The notes beneath the pieces were generated by a model. It was not told the DNA's origin. It saw only the letters and a program-made list of their open reading frames with translations, and searched no databases. A stretch of 64,000 nucleotides of DNA from Streptomyces lanatus (lineage in GTDB: Bacteria; Actinomycetota; Actinomycetes; Streptomycetales; Streptomycetaceae): NCBI RefSeq assembly GCF_014655715.1, contig NZ_BNBM01000015.1, positions 186,001 to 250,000 on the forward strand. Reading direction: 5' to 3'. The position numbers were made by a program, and so were the translations under genes. Positions 39,328-47,430 of the stretch are shown here, one piece after another (position 1 is the first letter of the stretch; each line of letters starts with the position of its first letter).

Positions 39328-40164
39328 ATGGAGGCACCCCGCCACGACACCCGCGGGATCGTCGACCCGTCCGAACTGCTGACCCGCGTACGGTTCCGCC
39401 GCCACGAGCCCGCCGAGCCGCTGCGCCGGTACGTCGAGTGGTACTGGCTCATCGACTGGGACCTGCCCGAGCCCTACGCCTCCCACATCGTCCCCCACCC
39501 GTCCGTGAACCTCACCTTCCAGTGGGACGAGGCCGAGGGACCGCCGTACGCCGAGGTCACCGGCGTCGCGCTCGGCCTGTACACCCGCAAGCTGACCGGC
39601 CGGGGCCGGGTCTGCGGAGTGAAGTTCCGCCCCGGCGGATTCCGTCCCTACACCCCCGGGACGCCGACGTCCCGCTGGACGGGCCGCGCCCTGCCCGCCG
39701 AGGAGGTCTTCCCCACGGCGACGGCCGACGCCGCCCGCACGATCGTCACCCCCACCGACGACCACACGCGCGTGACCGCCCTCGACACCTTCCTCCTGGC
39801 CCTCCCCCACACCCCCGACCCCCAGGCCGACCTCGCCATGGCCCTCGTCCGGAACATCCGCACCGACCGCACGGTCCGCCGCGTCGGCGACCTCGCCGAG
39901 ACCCATGGCCTGTCGATACGGGCCCTGCAACGCCTCTTCTCGACCCACGTCGGCGTCAGCCCCAAGTGGTGCATCCTGCGCTACCGCATCCACGAGGCCC
40001 TCAACCACGCCGGCACCCACACCGACATCGACTGGGCGACCCTCGCCACCGACCTCGGCTATGCCGACCAGGCCCATCTGGTACGGGACTTCACCGCGAC
40101 GGTGGGGGTGCCGCCGGGGGCGTACGCACAAGGGACGGAGGGCAGACAGCGAAACCAGAAGTAG
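39328..40164 (+). CDS. AraC family transcriptional regulator
   Basis: 278 residues. An N-terminal DUF6597-like effector domain (RRYVEWYWLIDWDLP, HIVPHPSVNLTFQ) precedes the C-terminal double helix-turn-helix of the AraC type: RRVGDLAETHGLSIRALQRLF and WATLATDLGYADQAHLVRDFTATVGVPPGAYAQG. The start ATG at 39328 lies opposite the TIGR03086 gene. The regulated genes are unknown. Confidence 0.92.
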   Translation: MEAPRHDTRGIVDPSELLTRVRFRRHEPAEPLRRYVEWYWLIDWDLPEPYASHIVPHPSVNLTFQWDEAEGPPYAEVTGVALGLYTRKLTGRGRVCGVKFRPGGFRPYTPGTPTSRWTGRALPAEEVFPTATADAARTIVTPTDDHTRVTALDTFLLALPHTPDPQADLAMALVRNIRTDRTVRRVGDLAETHGLSIRALQRLFSTHVGVSPKWCILRYRIHEALNHAGTHTDIDWATLATDLGYADQAHLVRDFTATVGVPPGAYAQGTEGRQRNQK

Positions 40165-40185
40165 CCAGCACTCGCTGGCAAGTAG

Positions 40186-40683
40186 CTAGAAGTAGTACGT
40201 ATCCCCCGTCTCCAGCACCAGCACCCGCTGCTGATCGTTCCCCCGGCCCTCCCTCTTCTCCTCCCCCTCCCCGCCGCTCCACACCGTGTCGAACTCCAGC
40301 ACGACCTCCTCCGCGGGCGCGTCCCGCAGCCACACCCGCAAGCCGATCTGCTGCCCCACCGCGTCCGCGCCCAGCGCCCCCACCCGGCACAGCACCGCCC
40401 GTTCCTCCGCCCGCGCACACCCCGCCGGCAGCGTCTGCGCGTCCGCCAGCGGCTGTGACCAGCGAATCCGCACCGTCGAGTCCGGCACGGCGGCCGTCCC
40501 GTGGTTGTGCGGCGTGAACCGTACGTCGACCCGGCCGCCCACCATGTCGACGGAACCGTGATAGGCGAGCCCCGCCACCGGAGCCCCCACCGCCCCCGCG
40601 GCCGGAGCCGCGGTCATCCCGCCGATCGCCGCCGTCACCACGGCCGCCGCCCCGCCCACCACAGCACCCCGCATCCGCCGCAT
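40186..40683 (-). CDS. Secreted protein of unknown function
   Basis: 165 residues from the ATG at 40683 (MRRMRGAVVGGAAAVVTAA), which follows GAGGAG and gives a compact Sec signal peptide cleaved after about residue 30 (APAAGA-VG). The mature region forms a likely beta sandwich (GSVDMVGGRVDVRFTPHNHGTAAVPDSTVRIRW) with a C-terminal strand ending LVLETGDTYYF. Two Cys may form a disulfide. No family was recognised. The convergent AraC gene ends 22 bp away. Confidence 0.78.
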   Translation of the reverse strand: MRRMRGAVVGGAAAVVTAAIGGMTAAPAAGAVGAPVAGLAYHGSVDMVGGRVDVRFTPHNHGTAAVPDSTVRIRWSQPLADAQTLPAGCARAEERAVLCRVGALGADAVGQQIGLRVWLRDAPAEEVVLEFDTVWSGGEGEEKREGRGNDQQRVLVLETGDTYYF

Positions 40684-40798
40684 ACCGCCACTCCTCACTC
40701 CACAGGTCGTAGCGATATATCCCACGCACGGCACCCGGCAGACGCCGTCCAACAGGTGACACGAGGGCCCCGGAGGGCGACATGCCAAGCTGAGCGCC

Positions 40799-41134
40799 AT
40801 GCTGATCGTCCGCTCCGCCGCCCTCTTCGTCGTCGCCGCCCTCTTCGAGATCGGTGGCGCCTGGCTGGTCTGGCAGGGCGTGCGCGAGCACCGCGGCTGG
40901 CTGTGGATCGGCGCCGGAGTCATGGCCCTGGGCGCCTACGGCTTCATCGCCACGCTCCAGCCCGACGCCGAGTTCGGCCGCATCCTCGCCGCGTACGGCG
41001 GTGTCTTCGTCGCCGGTTCACTGGCCTGGGGCATGGTCGCCGACGGCTACCGCCCCGACCGCTGGGACGTCATGGGCGCGCTGATCTGCCTCGCGGGCAT
41101 GGCGGTGATCATGTACGCGCCGCGGGGCGATTGA
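40799..41134 (+). CDS. YnfA/UPF0060 family small membrane protein
   Basis: 111 residues with four membrane helices. It matches the YnfA family of small multidrug-resistance-like proteins, including LFEIGGAWLVWQGVREHRGWLWIGAG, GAYGFIATLQPDAEFGRILAAYGGVF and the DGYRPDRWDVMGALICLAGMAVIMYAPR ending. Function as an exporter is suggested for the family but not firmly known. Confidence 0.93.
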   Translation: MLIVRSAALFVVAALFEIGGAWLVWQGVREHRGWLWIGAGVMALGAYGFIATLQPDAEFGRILAAYGGVFVAGSLAWGMVADGYRPDRWDVMGALICLAGMAVIMYAPRGD

Positions 41135-41146
41135 CCGGGGGCGCAC

Positions 41147-41575
41147 TCACTCGGGCGGCAGCAGCCCCAGCTGCCCCAGGAACTCCATCTCGTCGAAGTA
41201 GAGCCGGTAGTCGACGATCTGCCCACTGTCGTCGACCGTGGCGAAGTCGACCCCGCGGATCCGGATCTCCTTCTGGGTCGCGGGCAGCGTCTCGCCGGTC
41301 GGCAGCTGGATCGGCCCGGTGTTGCGGCCGGTGAAGACACCCTCGTCGATGGCGGTGTTGCCGACCTCGTACGAGTGCACCGACTCGTAGTTGCCGTCCG
41401 GGACCGCCTTGGTCATCTGACGCCAGTACGCGGTGATGTCCTCGCGGCCGTGGAGCTCCCCGCCGTCCGGGGTGACGGCGACCGCGTCCTTGGCGTAGAG
41501 ACCGGCGATCGCGTCGGGGTCCGCCGTGGTGATCGCCACGGTGAGCCGGTCCATGACCTCACGTGCCTGTCCCAT
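41147..41575 (-). CDS. SnoaL-like/nuclear transport factor 2 fold protein
   Basis: 142 residues of the SgcJ/EcaC-type NTF2 fold: VMDRLTVAITTADPDAIAGLYAKDAVAVTPDGGELHGREDITAYW is the standard N-terminal helix and loop, and the C-terminal strands carry IRGVDFATVDDSGQIVDYRLYFD. Such proteins bind small aromatic or polyketide-like ligands or catalyse isomerisations. Convergent to the YnfA gene with 12 bp between stops and divergent from the SDR gene. Confidence 0.88.
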   Translation of the reverse strand: MGQAREVMDRLTVAITTADPDAIAGLYAKDAVAVTPDGGELHGREDITAYWRQMTKAVPDGNYESVHSYEVGNTAIDEGVFTGRNTGPIQLPTGETLPATQKEIRIRGVDFATVDDSGQIVDYRLYFDEMEFLGQLGLLPPE

Positions 41576-41609
41576 GATCCACCTCCTGCCCAGGGATCAC
41601 CCGTCTCAT

Positions 41610-41637
41610 TGTCCCACCGCGCGGCCCGCCTATCCTG
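41610..41637 (+). promoter_or_regulatory. Possible promoter of the SDR gene (TTGTCC, 16 bp, TATCCT)
   Basis: TTGTCC at 41610-41615 and TATCCT at 41632-41637 lie 16 bp apart, about 50 bp before the SDR start at 41687. This is a fair match to Streptomyces vegetative promoters; no start-site data can be seen. Confidence 0.35.
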
Positions 41638-41686
41638 GCCGGACAGGTCCCGACCCGACCGGACCGGATTCTCCCGAGGAGCAGCC

Positions 41687-42463
41687 ATGCCCAGCGCCGC
41701 ACCGTCCGCCGCCTCCCGCATCGCCGTAGTGACCGGTGCGAGCAGCGGCATCGGAGCCGCCACGGCACGTCAGCTCGCGGCGGCGGGCTACCGGGTGGTC
41801 CTGACGGCCCGCCGCAAGGACCGCATCGAGGCCCTGGCGGAGGAGATCAACACGGCGGGCCACTCCGCGACGCCCTACCAGCTGGATGTGACGGACCGCG
41901 AGGCGGTGGACGAGTTCGCCACGGCCTTCAAGGCGATCGGCGTCCTGGTCAACAACGCCGGCGGCGCACTCGGCGCCGACCCGGTGGCGACCGGCGACCC
42001 GGCCGACTGGCGCACGATGTACGAGACCAACGTCATCGGCACCCTGAACCTCACCCAGGCCCTGCTCCCCAAGCTGGAGGCGAGCGGCGACGGCACGGTG
42101 GTCGTCGTCTCCTCGACCGCGGGCCTCGGCACCTACGAGGGCGGCGGTGGCTATGTCGCCGCCAAGCACGGCACCCACGTCCTCGCCGAAACCCTCCGCC
42201 TGGAGATCGTCGGCCGCCCGGTCCGCGTGATCGAGATCGCCCCCGGCATGGTGAGGACGGACGAGTTCGCCCTGACCCGCTTCGCGGGCGACGAGGCCAA
42301 GGCGGCCAAGGTCTACGAAGGCGTGGCGGACCCCCTCACCGCCTCCGACGTGGCCGACACCATCACCTGGGCGGTCACCCGCCCCAGCCACGTCAACATC
42401 GACCTGCTGGTCGTGCGCCCACGCGCCCAGGCCTCCAACACCAAGGTCCACAGGGAGCTGTAG
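41687..42463 (+). CDS. Short-chain dehydrogenase/reductase (SDR)
   Basis: 258 residues from the ATG at 41687, behind GAGGAG. A classical SDR: cofactor motif TGASSGIG, the NNAG segment of the fourth strand, the catalytic Ser-Tyr-Lys set with SSTAGLGTYEGGGGYVAAKHG (Tyr, Lys), and the C-terminal substrate region. The residues after the second strand (TARRKDRIEAL) favour NADP. Substrate unknown; the YdfG-like group reduces 3-hydroxy acids. The next small gene starts inside its stop codon. Confidence 0.93.
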   Translation: MPSAAPSAASRIAVVTGASSGIGAATARQLAAAGYRVVLTARRKDRIEALAEEINTAGHSATPYQLDVTDREAVDEFATAFKAIGVLVNNAGGALGADPVATGDPADWRTMYETNVIGTLNLTQALLPKLEASGDGTVVVVSSTAGLGTYEGGGGYVAAKHGTHVLAETLRLEIVGRPVRVIEIAPGMVRTDEFALTRFAGDEAKAAKVYEGVADPLTASDVADTITWAVTRPSHVNIDLLVVRPRAQASNTKVHREL

Positions 42464-42600
42464 TGCCGGACGACGACAAGTCCCCCCGCAAGGACCCGCA
42501 CAACGAACGCCAGATGTGGTGGTGGCTCGGCTACTTCCTCTTCGGCATCCACATCGTGGCGTTCGTGATGATCTACGCGGTGACGCACGCCCCGAAGTGA
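42463..42600 (+). CDS. DUF6126-like small membrane protein
   Basis: 45 residues from a GTG sharing one base with the SDR stop. A charged N-terminal half (VPDDDKSPRKDPHNERQMWWW) is followed by one membrane helix (LGYFLFGIHIVAFVMIYAV). It matches small actinobacterial proteins annotated as DUF6126. The overlap with the SDR stop indicates translational coupling. Role unknown. Confidence 0.7.
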   Translation: MPDDDKSPRKDPHNERQMWWWLGYFLFGIHIVAFVMIYAVTHAPK

Positions 42601-42607
42601 GCGAAAA

Positions 42608-42631
42608 GGCCCCCGGCTCGCACCGGGGGCC
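42608..42631. terminator. Bidirectional hairpin terminator
   Basis: GGCCCCCGG (42608-42616) and CCGGGGGCC (42623-42631) form a 9-bp stem with loop CTCGCA, between the convergent DUF6126-like gene and rtcB. AAAA precedes it on the plus strand (a U-run for the minus direction). It should serve both transcripts. Confidence 0.75.
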
Positions 42632-42637
42632 CGTCCG

Positions 42638-43831
42638 TCAGCCCTTCACACAGACGACCTGCTTCAGCTTCGCCACGACCTCCACGAGGTCCCGCTGCTG
42701 ATCGATGACGTGCTCGATCGGCTTGTACGCGCCCGGGATCTCGTCCACGACACCGGAGTCCTTACGGCACTCCACGCCCTGCGTCTGCTCCGCCAGGTCC
42801 TTCGTCGTGAAGCGACGCTTCGCCGCGTTACGGCTCATGCGCCGACCCGCGCCGTGCGACGCCGAGTTGAAGGCCTTCTCGTTGCCGAGACCCTTCACGA
42901 TGTACGAACCCGTGCCCATGGAGCCGGGGATGATGCCGTACTCGCCGGACCCGGCCCGGATCGCGCCCTTACGGGTCACGAGCAGGTCCATGCCGTCGTA
43001 GCGCTCCTCGGCGACGTAGTTGTGGTGCGCGCTGATCTCGGACTCGAAGGTGGGCTTCGCCTTCTTGAACTCCTTGCGGATCACGTCCTTCAGGAGCCCC
43101 ATCATCAGCGTGCGGTTGTACTTGGCGTACTCCTGCGCCCAGAACAGGTCGTTGCGGTACGCCGCCATCTGCGGGGTGTCCGCGATGAAGACGGCGAGGT
43201 CGCGGTCGACCAGGCCCTGGTTGTGCGGGAGCTTCTGGGCCACGCCGATGTGGAACTCGGCCAGTTCCTTGCCGATGTTGCGGGAACCGGAGTGCAGCAT
43301 CAGCCAGACGGAACCGGTCGTGTCCGTGCACACCTCGACGAAGTGGTTGCCGGACCCGAGCGTTCCCATCTGCTTCGTGGCACGTTCCTGACGGAACTTG
43401 ACCGCTTCCGCGATCCCGTCGAACCGCCCCCAGAAGTCGTCCCACCCCGCCGTACCGAACCCGTGCAGCCGCCCCGGATCCACAGGGCTGTCATGCATCC
43501 CCCGCCCCACCGGAATCGCCTGCTCGATCTTCGACCGCAGCCGCGACAGATCCCCCGGCAGATCATTCGCGGTGAGGGACGTCCTGACGGCCGACATCCC
43601 GCACCCGATGTCCACCCCCACCGCCGCAGGACACACGGCCCCGTGCATGGCGATGACGGACCCGACCGTCGCGCCCTTCCCGTAGTGGACGTCCGGCATG
43701 ACCGCCAGGCCCTTGATCCACGGCAGAGTCGCGACGTTGCGCAGCTGCTGCAGCGCGCCGTCCTCGACCGTCGCCGGGTCGGCCCACATGCGGATGGGAA
43801 CCTTCGCGCCCGGCATTTCCACGTACGACAT
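42638..43831 (-). CDS. rtcB: RtcB family RNA ligase
   Basis: 397 residues from the ATG at 43831, behind GAGGACG. The GTP-dependent RtcB ligase joins 2',3'-cyclic phosphate and 5'-OH RNA ends. Conserved metal and guanylate residues appear in GVDIGCGM, GSGNHFVE, HSGSRNIG, HHNYVAEE and the C-terminal SHGAGR, whose His is the guanylylated residue. A repair role for tRNA or mRNA is likely. The upstream gap is relatively AT-rich, consistent with a regulated promoter. Confidence 0.95.
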   Translation of the reverse strand: MSYVEMPGAKVPIRMWADPATVEDGALQQLRNVATLPWIKGLAVMPDVHYGKGATVGSVIAMHGAVCPAAVGVDIGCGMSAVRTSLTANDLPGDLSRLRSKIEQAIPVGRGMHDSPVDPGRLHGFGTAGWDDFWGRFDGIAEAVKFRQERATKQMGTLGSGNHFVEVCTDTTGSVWLMLHSGSRNIGKELAEFHIGVAQKLPHNQGLVDRDLAVFIADTPQMAAYRNDLFWAQEYAKYNRTLMMGLLKDVIRKEFKKAKPTFESEISAHHNYVAEERYDGMDLLVTRKGAIRAGSGEYGIIPGSMGTGSYIVKGLGNEKAFNSASHGAGRRMSRNAAKRRFTTKDLAEQTQGVECRKDSGVVDEIPGAYKPIEHVIDQQRDLVEVVAKLKQVVCVKG

Positions 43832-44045
43832 ATCGTCCTCAATCCCCCGGAAACAAACAGAAGTCTTAAATCGCAATACCGGCGCCAGGGTCGAAGAAAT
43901 GGGACAACGGACCGGCGTCCACGGCAGTGCGTGCGATACACATTGTCTCCAGTGGGCGCCCCCGTACGGCAAGCGATTAACCAGCGGGGACACTGAGAGA
44001 CCGGCATCGGACCGACCACACAGCCACCGTGAGAGGAGCCTGACC

Positions 44046-44891
44046 GTGCAGCGGAAGGCGTACGTATCCGGCGTCGCCGCCCTCCTCGCGGCGCTGCTGG
44101 CCGGCTGCACCGGCAGCTCCGACAGCGGCGGCACGACCGACGACTCCAACCCCGGCGACTCCGGTACGGCGGCTGCGCCGGCGGAGCCCGGCCGGTACCG
44201 CACCCTGCCCGAGCCGTGCGGGGTGGTCGGCGAGGACACCCTCGACTCGCTGCTGCCCGGCATCCAGCAGCTCACCGACGCGGAGCAGCAGGAGAAGGCG
44301 TACGAGGGCACCCCGACGCTCACCTACGACACCGACCGCAAGGTCGGCTGCCGTTGGAAGGTCGAGTCGGCCGACGCCACGCATCATCTCTTCGTCGATT
44401 TCGAGCGCGTGGTGTCGTACGACACGGCGGTCAGCGACGACAGCGAGGCGGAGACGCTCTTCGCGACCAGGGTGGACGCGGCCGACCTCCCCGAGCCGGC
44501 GAGCGCCGGCACCGGCGACGGCGAGGATTCCCCGTCCGCCGATCCGAGCGGTTCGCCCTCGGCGTCGGCGTCGAACTCGGCGTCCCCGTCCGCCTCGTCG
44601 TCCGGTTCGCCCTCCCCCTCCACTTCCACGTCCGCCCTGCCCTCCGCCGACCTCCAGCCGCGCGTGCTGGACGACCTCGGGGACGAGGCCTTCCTCGACG
44701 ATGTGCTCGGCGGCTCCGGTTCGACGGCCCAGCAGCGCAAGGTGACTGTGGCGTTCCGCACGTCCAATGTGATCGTGACGATCGAGTACGAGGAGCAGCC
44801 GGCCACCGTCGGCGTGGTTCCGGACAGTGAGGAAATGCAGGACAGGGCCCAGAAACTGGCCGCACAACTGGCGGACGAGCTGGCGGACTAG
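44046..44891 (+). CDS. DUF3558 family lipoprotein 1
   Basis: 281 residues from the GTG at 44046, behind GAGAGGAG. A lipoprotein signal ends LLAGC. The mature part starts with a DUF3558 signature, RTLPEPCGVVGEDTLDSLLPG, and continues with a second Cys-containing unit (KVGCRWKVE). An about 45-residue Ser/Pro/Ala low-complexity stretch (roughly residues 160-205) is followed by a Leu/Val-rich ending. DUF3558 proteins are cell-envelope lipoproteins of unknown function. The related gene follows 137 bp downstream. Confidence 0.9.
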   Translation: MQRKAYVSGVAALLAALLAGCTGSSDSGGTTDDSNPGDSGTAAAPAEPGRYRTLPEPCGVVGEDTLDSLLPGIQQLTDAEQQEKAYEGTPTLTYDTDRKVGCRWKVESADATHHLFVDFERVVSYDTAVSDDSEAETLFATRVDAADLPEPASAGTGDGEDSPSADPSGSPSASASNSASPSASSSGSPSPSTSTSALPSADLQPRVLDDLGDEAFLDDVLGGSGSTAQQRKVTVAFRTSNVIVTIEYEEQPATVGVVPDSEEMQDRAQKLAAQLADELAD

Positions 44892-45028
44892 CGCCGCTCG
44901 TTCACACCTCCACCCCCTTGTGCGACGTAACCGAAACGAGACCACACAGCTCCTTCACCGCGTACCGTGGCCCCTCGGACCCGATCCGACCGCAGGAACC
45001 ACGAGTGTCAGCCATGAGTGAAGGAACC

Positions 45029-45940
45029 ATGCAGCGAGCAGTAGAGCGAGACCTGGGGGCCCCTCCCACGCCTTTCGGGCAGTGGGGGAGGGACCGGCGT
45101 GACCAGCGCGAGCTGCGGGTGAGGGGCCTGCGCCGCATCCTTGTCGGCGCGGCAGCCGTGCCCGTGATGCTGGTCGCCGCGGGGTGCTCGTCGGACTCCG
45201 GCTCGGAGGACAAGGCGGCCGACAGCAGCACGAAGTCGTCGGCGTCGCCGTCCGAGAGCCCGTCGCCGACGGTGCAGGCGGCCGTGTACAAGTCGCTTCC
45301 CGAACCGTGCAAGGTGCTGGCGAAGAAGACGCTGGAGGATCTGGTCCCGGAGGCCAAGTCCGGCAAGAAGGGCACCTCGGACGACGCGTCGACGCGTGGC
45401 TCCTGCTCCTGGAGCAGCCTCGACAGCAATGGGGTGAAGGGCTCGCAGTTCCGCTGGCTGAGTGTGTCCATGCTGCGCTTCGAGTCCGATGTCACGCGCG
45501 GCTCGGGCGCCAAGCTGGCGCAGGACTACTTCGAGACGCAGGTGCAGGACGCGCGTTCGGTGTCCGGCGCGAAGAACACCAAGTCGGAGCCGGTCGCCGG
45601 GGTGGGCGACGAGGCCACGGCGGTGCGCTACGACCTGAAGAAGAAGGAGGGCTCCTTCAAGCAGGAGACGGTCGTGGCCCGGGCGGAGAACGTGGTCGTC
45701 ACGCTCGACTACAACGGCGCGGGCTTCGCCGGCGAGAAGGCGCCGAGCGCGGACACGCTGAACAAGCTGGCGCAGAAGGCGGCCAAGGAGGTCGTGGCCG
45801 CGGTGGCGAAGCAGAACGGCGGCGGCGATGCGGGCACGCCGAGCAGCGCCCCTTCGAAGTCGGCTTCGAAGTCTCCCTCGAAGAGCCCGTCGAAGTCGGC
45901 GTCCAGTTCCCCGTCGAAGTCAGCGGCGAAGAAGAGCTGA
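45029..45940 (+). CDS. DUF3558 family lipoprotein 2
   Basis: 303 residues from the ATG at 45029, which has GAAGGAA just upstream. A GTG at 45119 (VRGLRRILVGAAAVPVMLVAAGC) gives a more typical 23-residue lipoprotein signal and would leave the hairpin at 45061-45092 in the leader; the longer start is kept provisionally. The mature region has the DUF3558 pattern SLPEPCKVLAKKTLEDLVPE. The C-terminal about 35 residues are rich in Lys-Ser-Pro (KSPSKSPSKS), which may bind anionic wall polymers. It is in tandem with the other DUF3558 gene. Confidence 0.87.
   Translation: MQRAVERDLGAPPTPFGQWGRDRRDQRELRVRGLRRILVGAAAVPVMLVAAGCSSDSGSEDKAADSSTKSSASPSESPSPTVQAAVYKSLPEPCKVLAKKTLEDLVPEAKSGKKGTSDDASTRGSCSWSSLDSNGVKGSQFRWLSVSMLRFESDVTRGSGAKLAQDYFETQVQDARSVSGAKNTKSEPVAGVGDEATAVRYDLKKKEGSFKQETVVARAENVVVTLDYNGAGFAGEKAPSADTLNKLAQKAAKEVVAAVAKQNGGGDAGTPSSAPSKSASKSPSKSPSKSASSSPSKSAAKKS
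45061..45092. repeat. GC hairpin inside the second DUF3558 gene
   Basis: CCCTCCCAC (45061-45069) and GTGGGGGAGGG (45082-45092) form an imperfect stem with inner GCC/GGC pairs and a TTTC loop. It encodes the odd N-terminal residues PPTPFGQWGR. It resembles repetitive intergenic hairpins of Streptomyces and suggests that the true gene starts after it. Confidence 0.5.
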
Positions 45941-45996
45941 CCGTCACACCTGGCCCCGCGCCGCGTCACAACTCGCAGCTCAGCCGCGCCTCTTGT

Positions 45997-46028
45997 GCGA
46001 GCCCGGTCCCTTGGGGGGCCGGGCTCGC
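45997..46028 (+). terminator. Terminator after the second DUF3558 gene
   Basis: GCGAGCCCGG (45997-46006) and CCGGGCTCGC (46019-46028) form a perfect 10-bp stem with a 12-nt loop that can pair further, 57 bp after the stop codon. The following about 78 bp up to 46107 contain the leader of the DUF2637 gene, with GGGGAGGGG as its binding site. Confidence 0.65.
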
Positions 46029-46106
46029 GGCGTACCGGAAGCACGTACGCCGTACGGATGTGCCACCCTGTTGCGCGCAACAACACGTAAGGGGAGGGGA
46101 GTACGA

Positions 46107-47384
46107 GTGGCCGCGCCACCACAGCTGACTCGGATGCACCGCGTTCTCATCGGCGTGGTCGTGTTCGGCGCCGTGATCATCGCCGGCATCGGCTTCGCCG
46201 GTTCGTACGCGGCCGTCCGAGAGCTGGCCATCCAGAAGGGCTTCGGGAACTTCAGCTATGTGTTCCCGATCGGCATCGACGCGGGCATCTGTGTCCTGCT
46301 CGCCCTGGACCTCCTGCTGACCTGGATCCGCATACCGTTCCCGCTGCTGCGGCAGACGGCCTGGCTGCTGACGGCGGCGACGATCGCGTTCAACGGCGCG
46401 GCGGCGTGGCCCGACCCGCTGGGTGTCGGCATGCACGCGGTGATCCCGATCCTGTTCGTGGTGGCCGTGGAGGCCGCCCGGCACGCGATCGGCCGAATAG
46501 CGGACATCACGGCCGACAAGCACATGGAGGGCGTCCGCCTCACCCGCTGGCTGCTCTCGCCCGTGCCGACGTTCCTGTTGTGGCGCCGGATGAAGCTGTG
46601 GGAGCTGCGCCGCTACGACCAGGTCATCAAGCTGGAGCAGGAGCGGCTGGTCTACCAGGCCCGGCTGCGCTCCCGTTTCGGCCGTGGCTGGCGCCGGAAG
46701 GCTCCGGTGGAGTCGCTGATGCCGCTGCGGCTGGCGAAGTACGGCGTTCCGCTGGCCGACACCGCTCCGGCGGGTCTCGCGGCGGCGGGGATCGAGCCGG
46801 CGCTGCTGCCGCCGGCGCCTAAGCAGGCGCTGGTGCCGGAGGCGGCGCCTCCGGTGGGCGTGCCCGACCAGGCTTCGGCCCCGCCCGGCCAGCAGCGCCC
46901 CGAGCTGGTCGTCGCTCCCGACGCCGGGCAACAGGAGTATGTGCAGGACTGGTTCAACACGCCTCGCCAGGTCGAGTACCAGGGCGGCTATGACTCCCAG
47001 TACAACCCGCAGGACCAACTCGAGGAGTGGTACTCGGAGCAGCAACAGGCCGACCAGTACCGCGACCAGTACGAGGAGGAGCCCCCGGTCCAGGAACCGT
47101 CCCCGGAGGACACGGGCACCTTCCCGATCCCGGTGACGGGCAACCGCACCCGCCAGTTGGGCGAGGGCGGCGGCCCCCCGGAACCGGCGGATCCGACCGA
47201 GGACGACTACTACCAGGTCTTCAAGAAGTCGATCGGCGGCACGGGCTACCCGACCCCGCGTGAGTTCAGCGAGAACGTCGAGGCGGAGTACGGCACCACG
47301 CTCCTGCCGGACGAGGCCAAGCGCCTGGTCAACCGGTTCACGAAGCTCTACAACGCCGAGCTGGAAGAGAACCACATCGCATAG
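46107..47384 (+). CDS. DUF2637 domain membrane protein
   Basis: 425 residues from the GTG at 46107, behind GGGGAGGGG. Four membrane helices lie in the first about 135 residues (VLIGVVVFGAVIIAGIGFAG, YVFPIGIDAGICVLLALDLLL and others), the DUF2637 pattern shared with SpdB-type spread proteins of actinomycete plasmids. The following basic region (RRMKLWELRRYD...RLRSRFGRGWRRK) leads to a long Gln/Glu/Pro-rich cytoplasmic tail and a helical C-terminus. No conjugation genes are nearby, so this is a chromosomal member; function unknown. Confidence 0.88.
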   Translation: MAAPPQLTRMHRVLIGVVVFGAVIIAGIGFAGSYAAVRELAIQKGFGNFSYVFPIGIDAGICVLLALDLLLTWIRIPFPLLRQTAWLLTAATIAFNGAAAWPDPLGVGMHAVIPILFVVAVEAARHAIGRIADITADKHMEGVRLTRWLLSPVPTFLLWRRMKLWELRRYDQVIKLEQERLVYQARLRSRFGRGWRRKAPVESLMPLRLAKYGVPLADTAPAGLAAAGIEPALLPPAPKQALVPEAAPPVGVPDQASAPPGQQRPELVVAPDAGQQEYVQDWFNTPRQVEYQGGYDSQYNPQDQLEEWYSEQQQADQYRDQYEEEPPVQEPSPEDTGTFPIPVTGNRTRQLGEGGGPPEPADPTEDDYYQVFKKSIGGTGYPTPREFSENVEAEYGTTLLPDEAKRLVNRFTKLYNAELEENHIA

Positions 47385-47387
47385 AAC

Positions 47388-47415
47388 TGAGGGGCCCTCG
47401 ACCGAGGGCCCCTCA
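47388..47415. terminator. Strong hairpin between DUF2637 gene and lysS
   Basis: GAGGGGCCCTCG (47389-47400) and CGAGGGCCCCTC (47403-47414) form a 12-bp perfect stem, extended by an outer T-A pair. It lies directly after the DUF2637 stop and 16 bp from the convergent lysS stop, serving both. Confidence 0.8.
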
Positions 47416-47430
47416 ACGCCTTACCCGGTC

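Noticed and set aside
46107..47384. Evidence of a conjugative plasmid or integrated element from the SpdB-like DUF2637 protein
   Set aside because: No TraB translocase, integrase, replication gene or att-like repeat is nearby, and the flanks are rtcB, lysS and argS; a chromosomal family member fits better.
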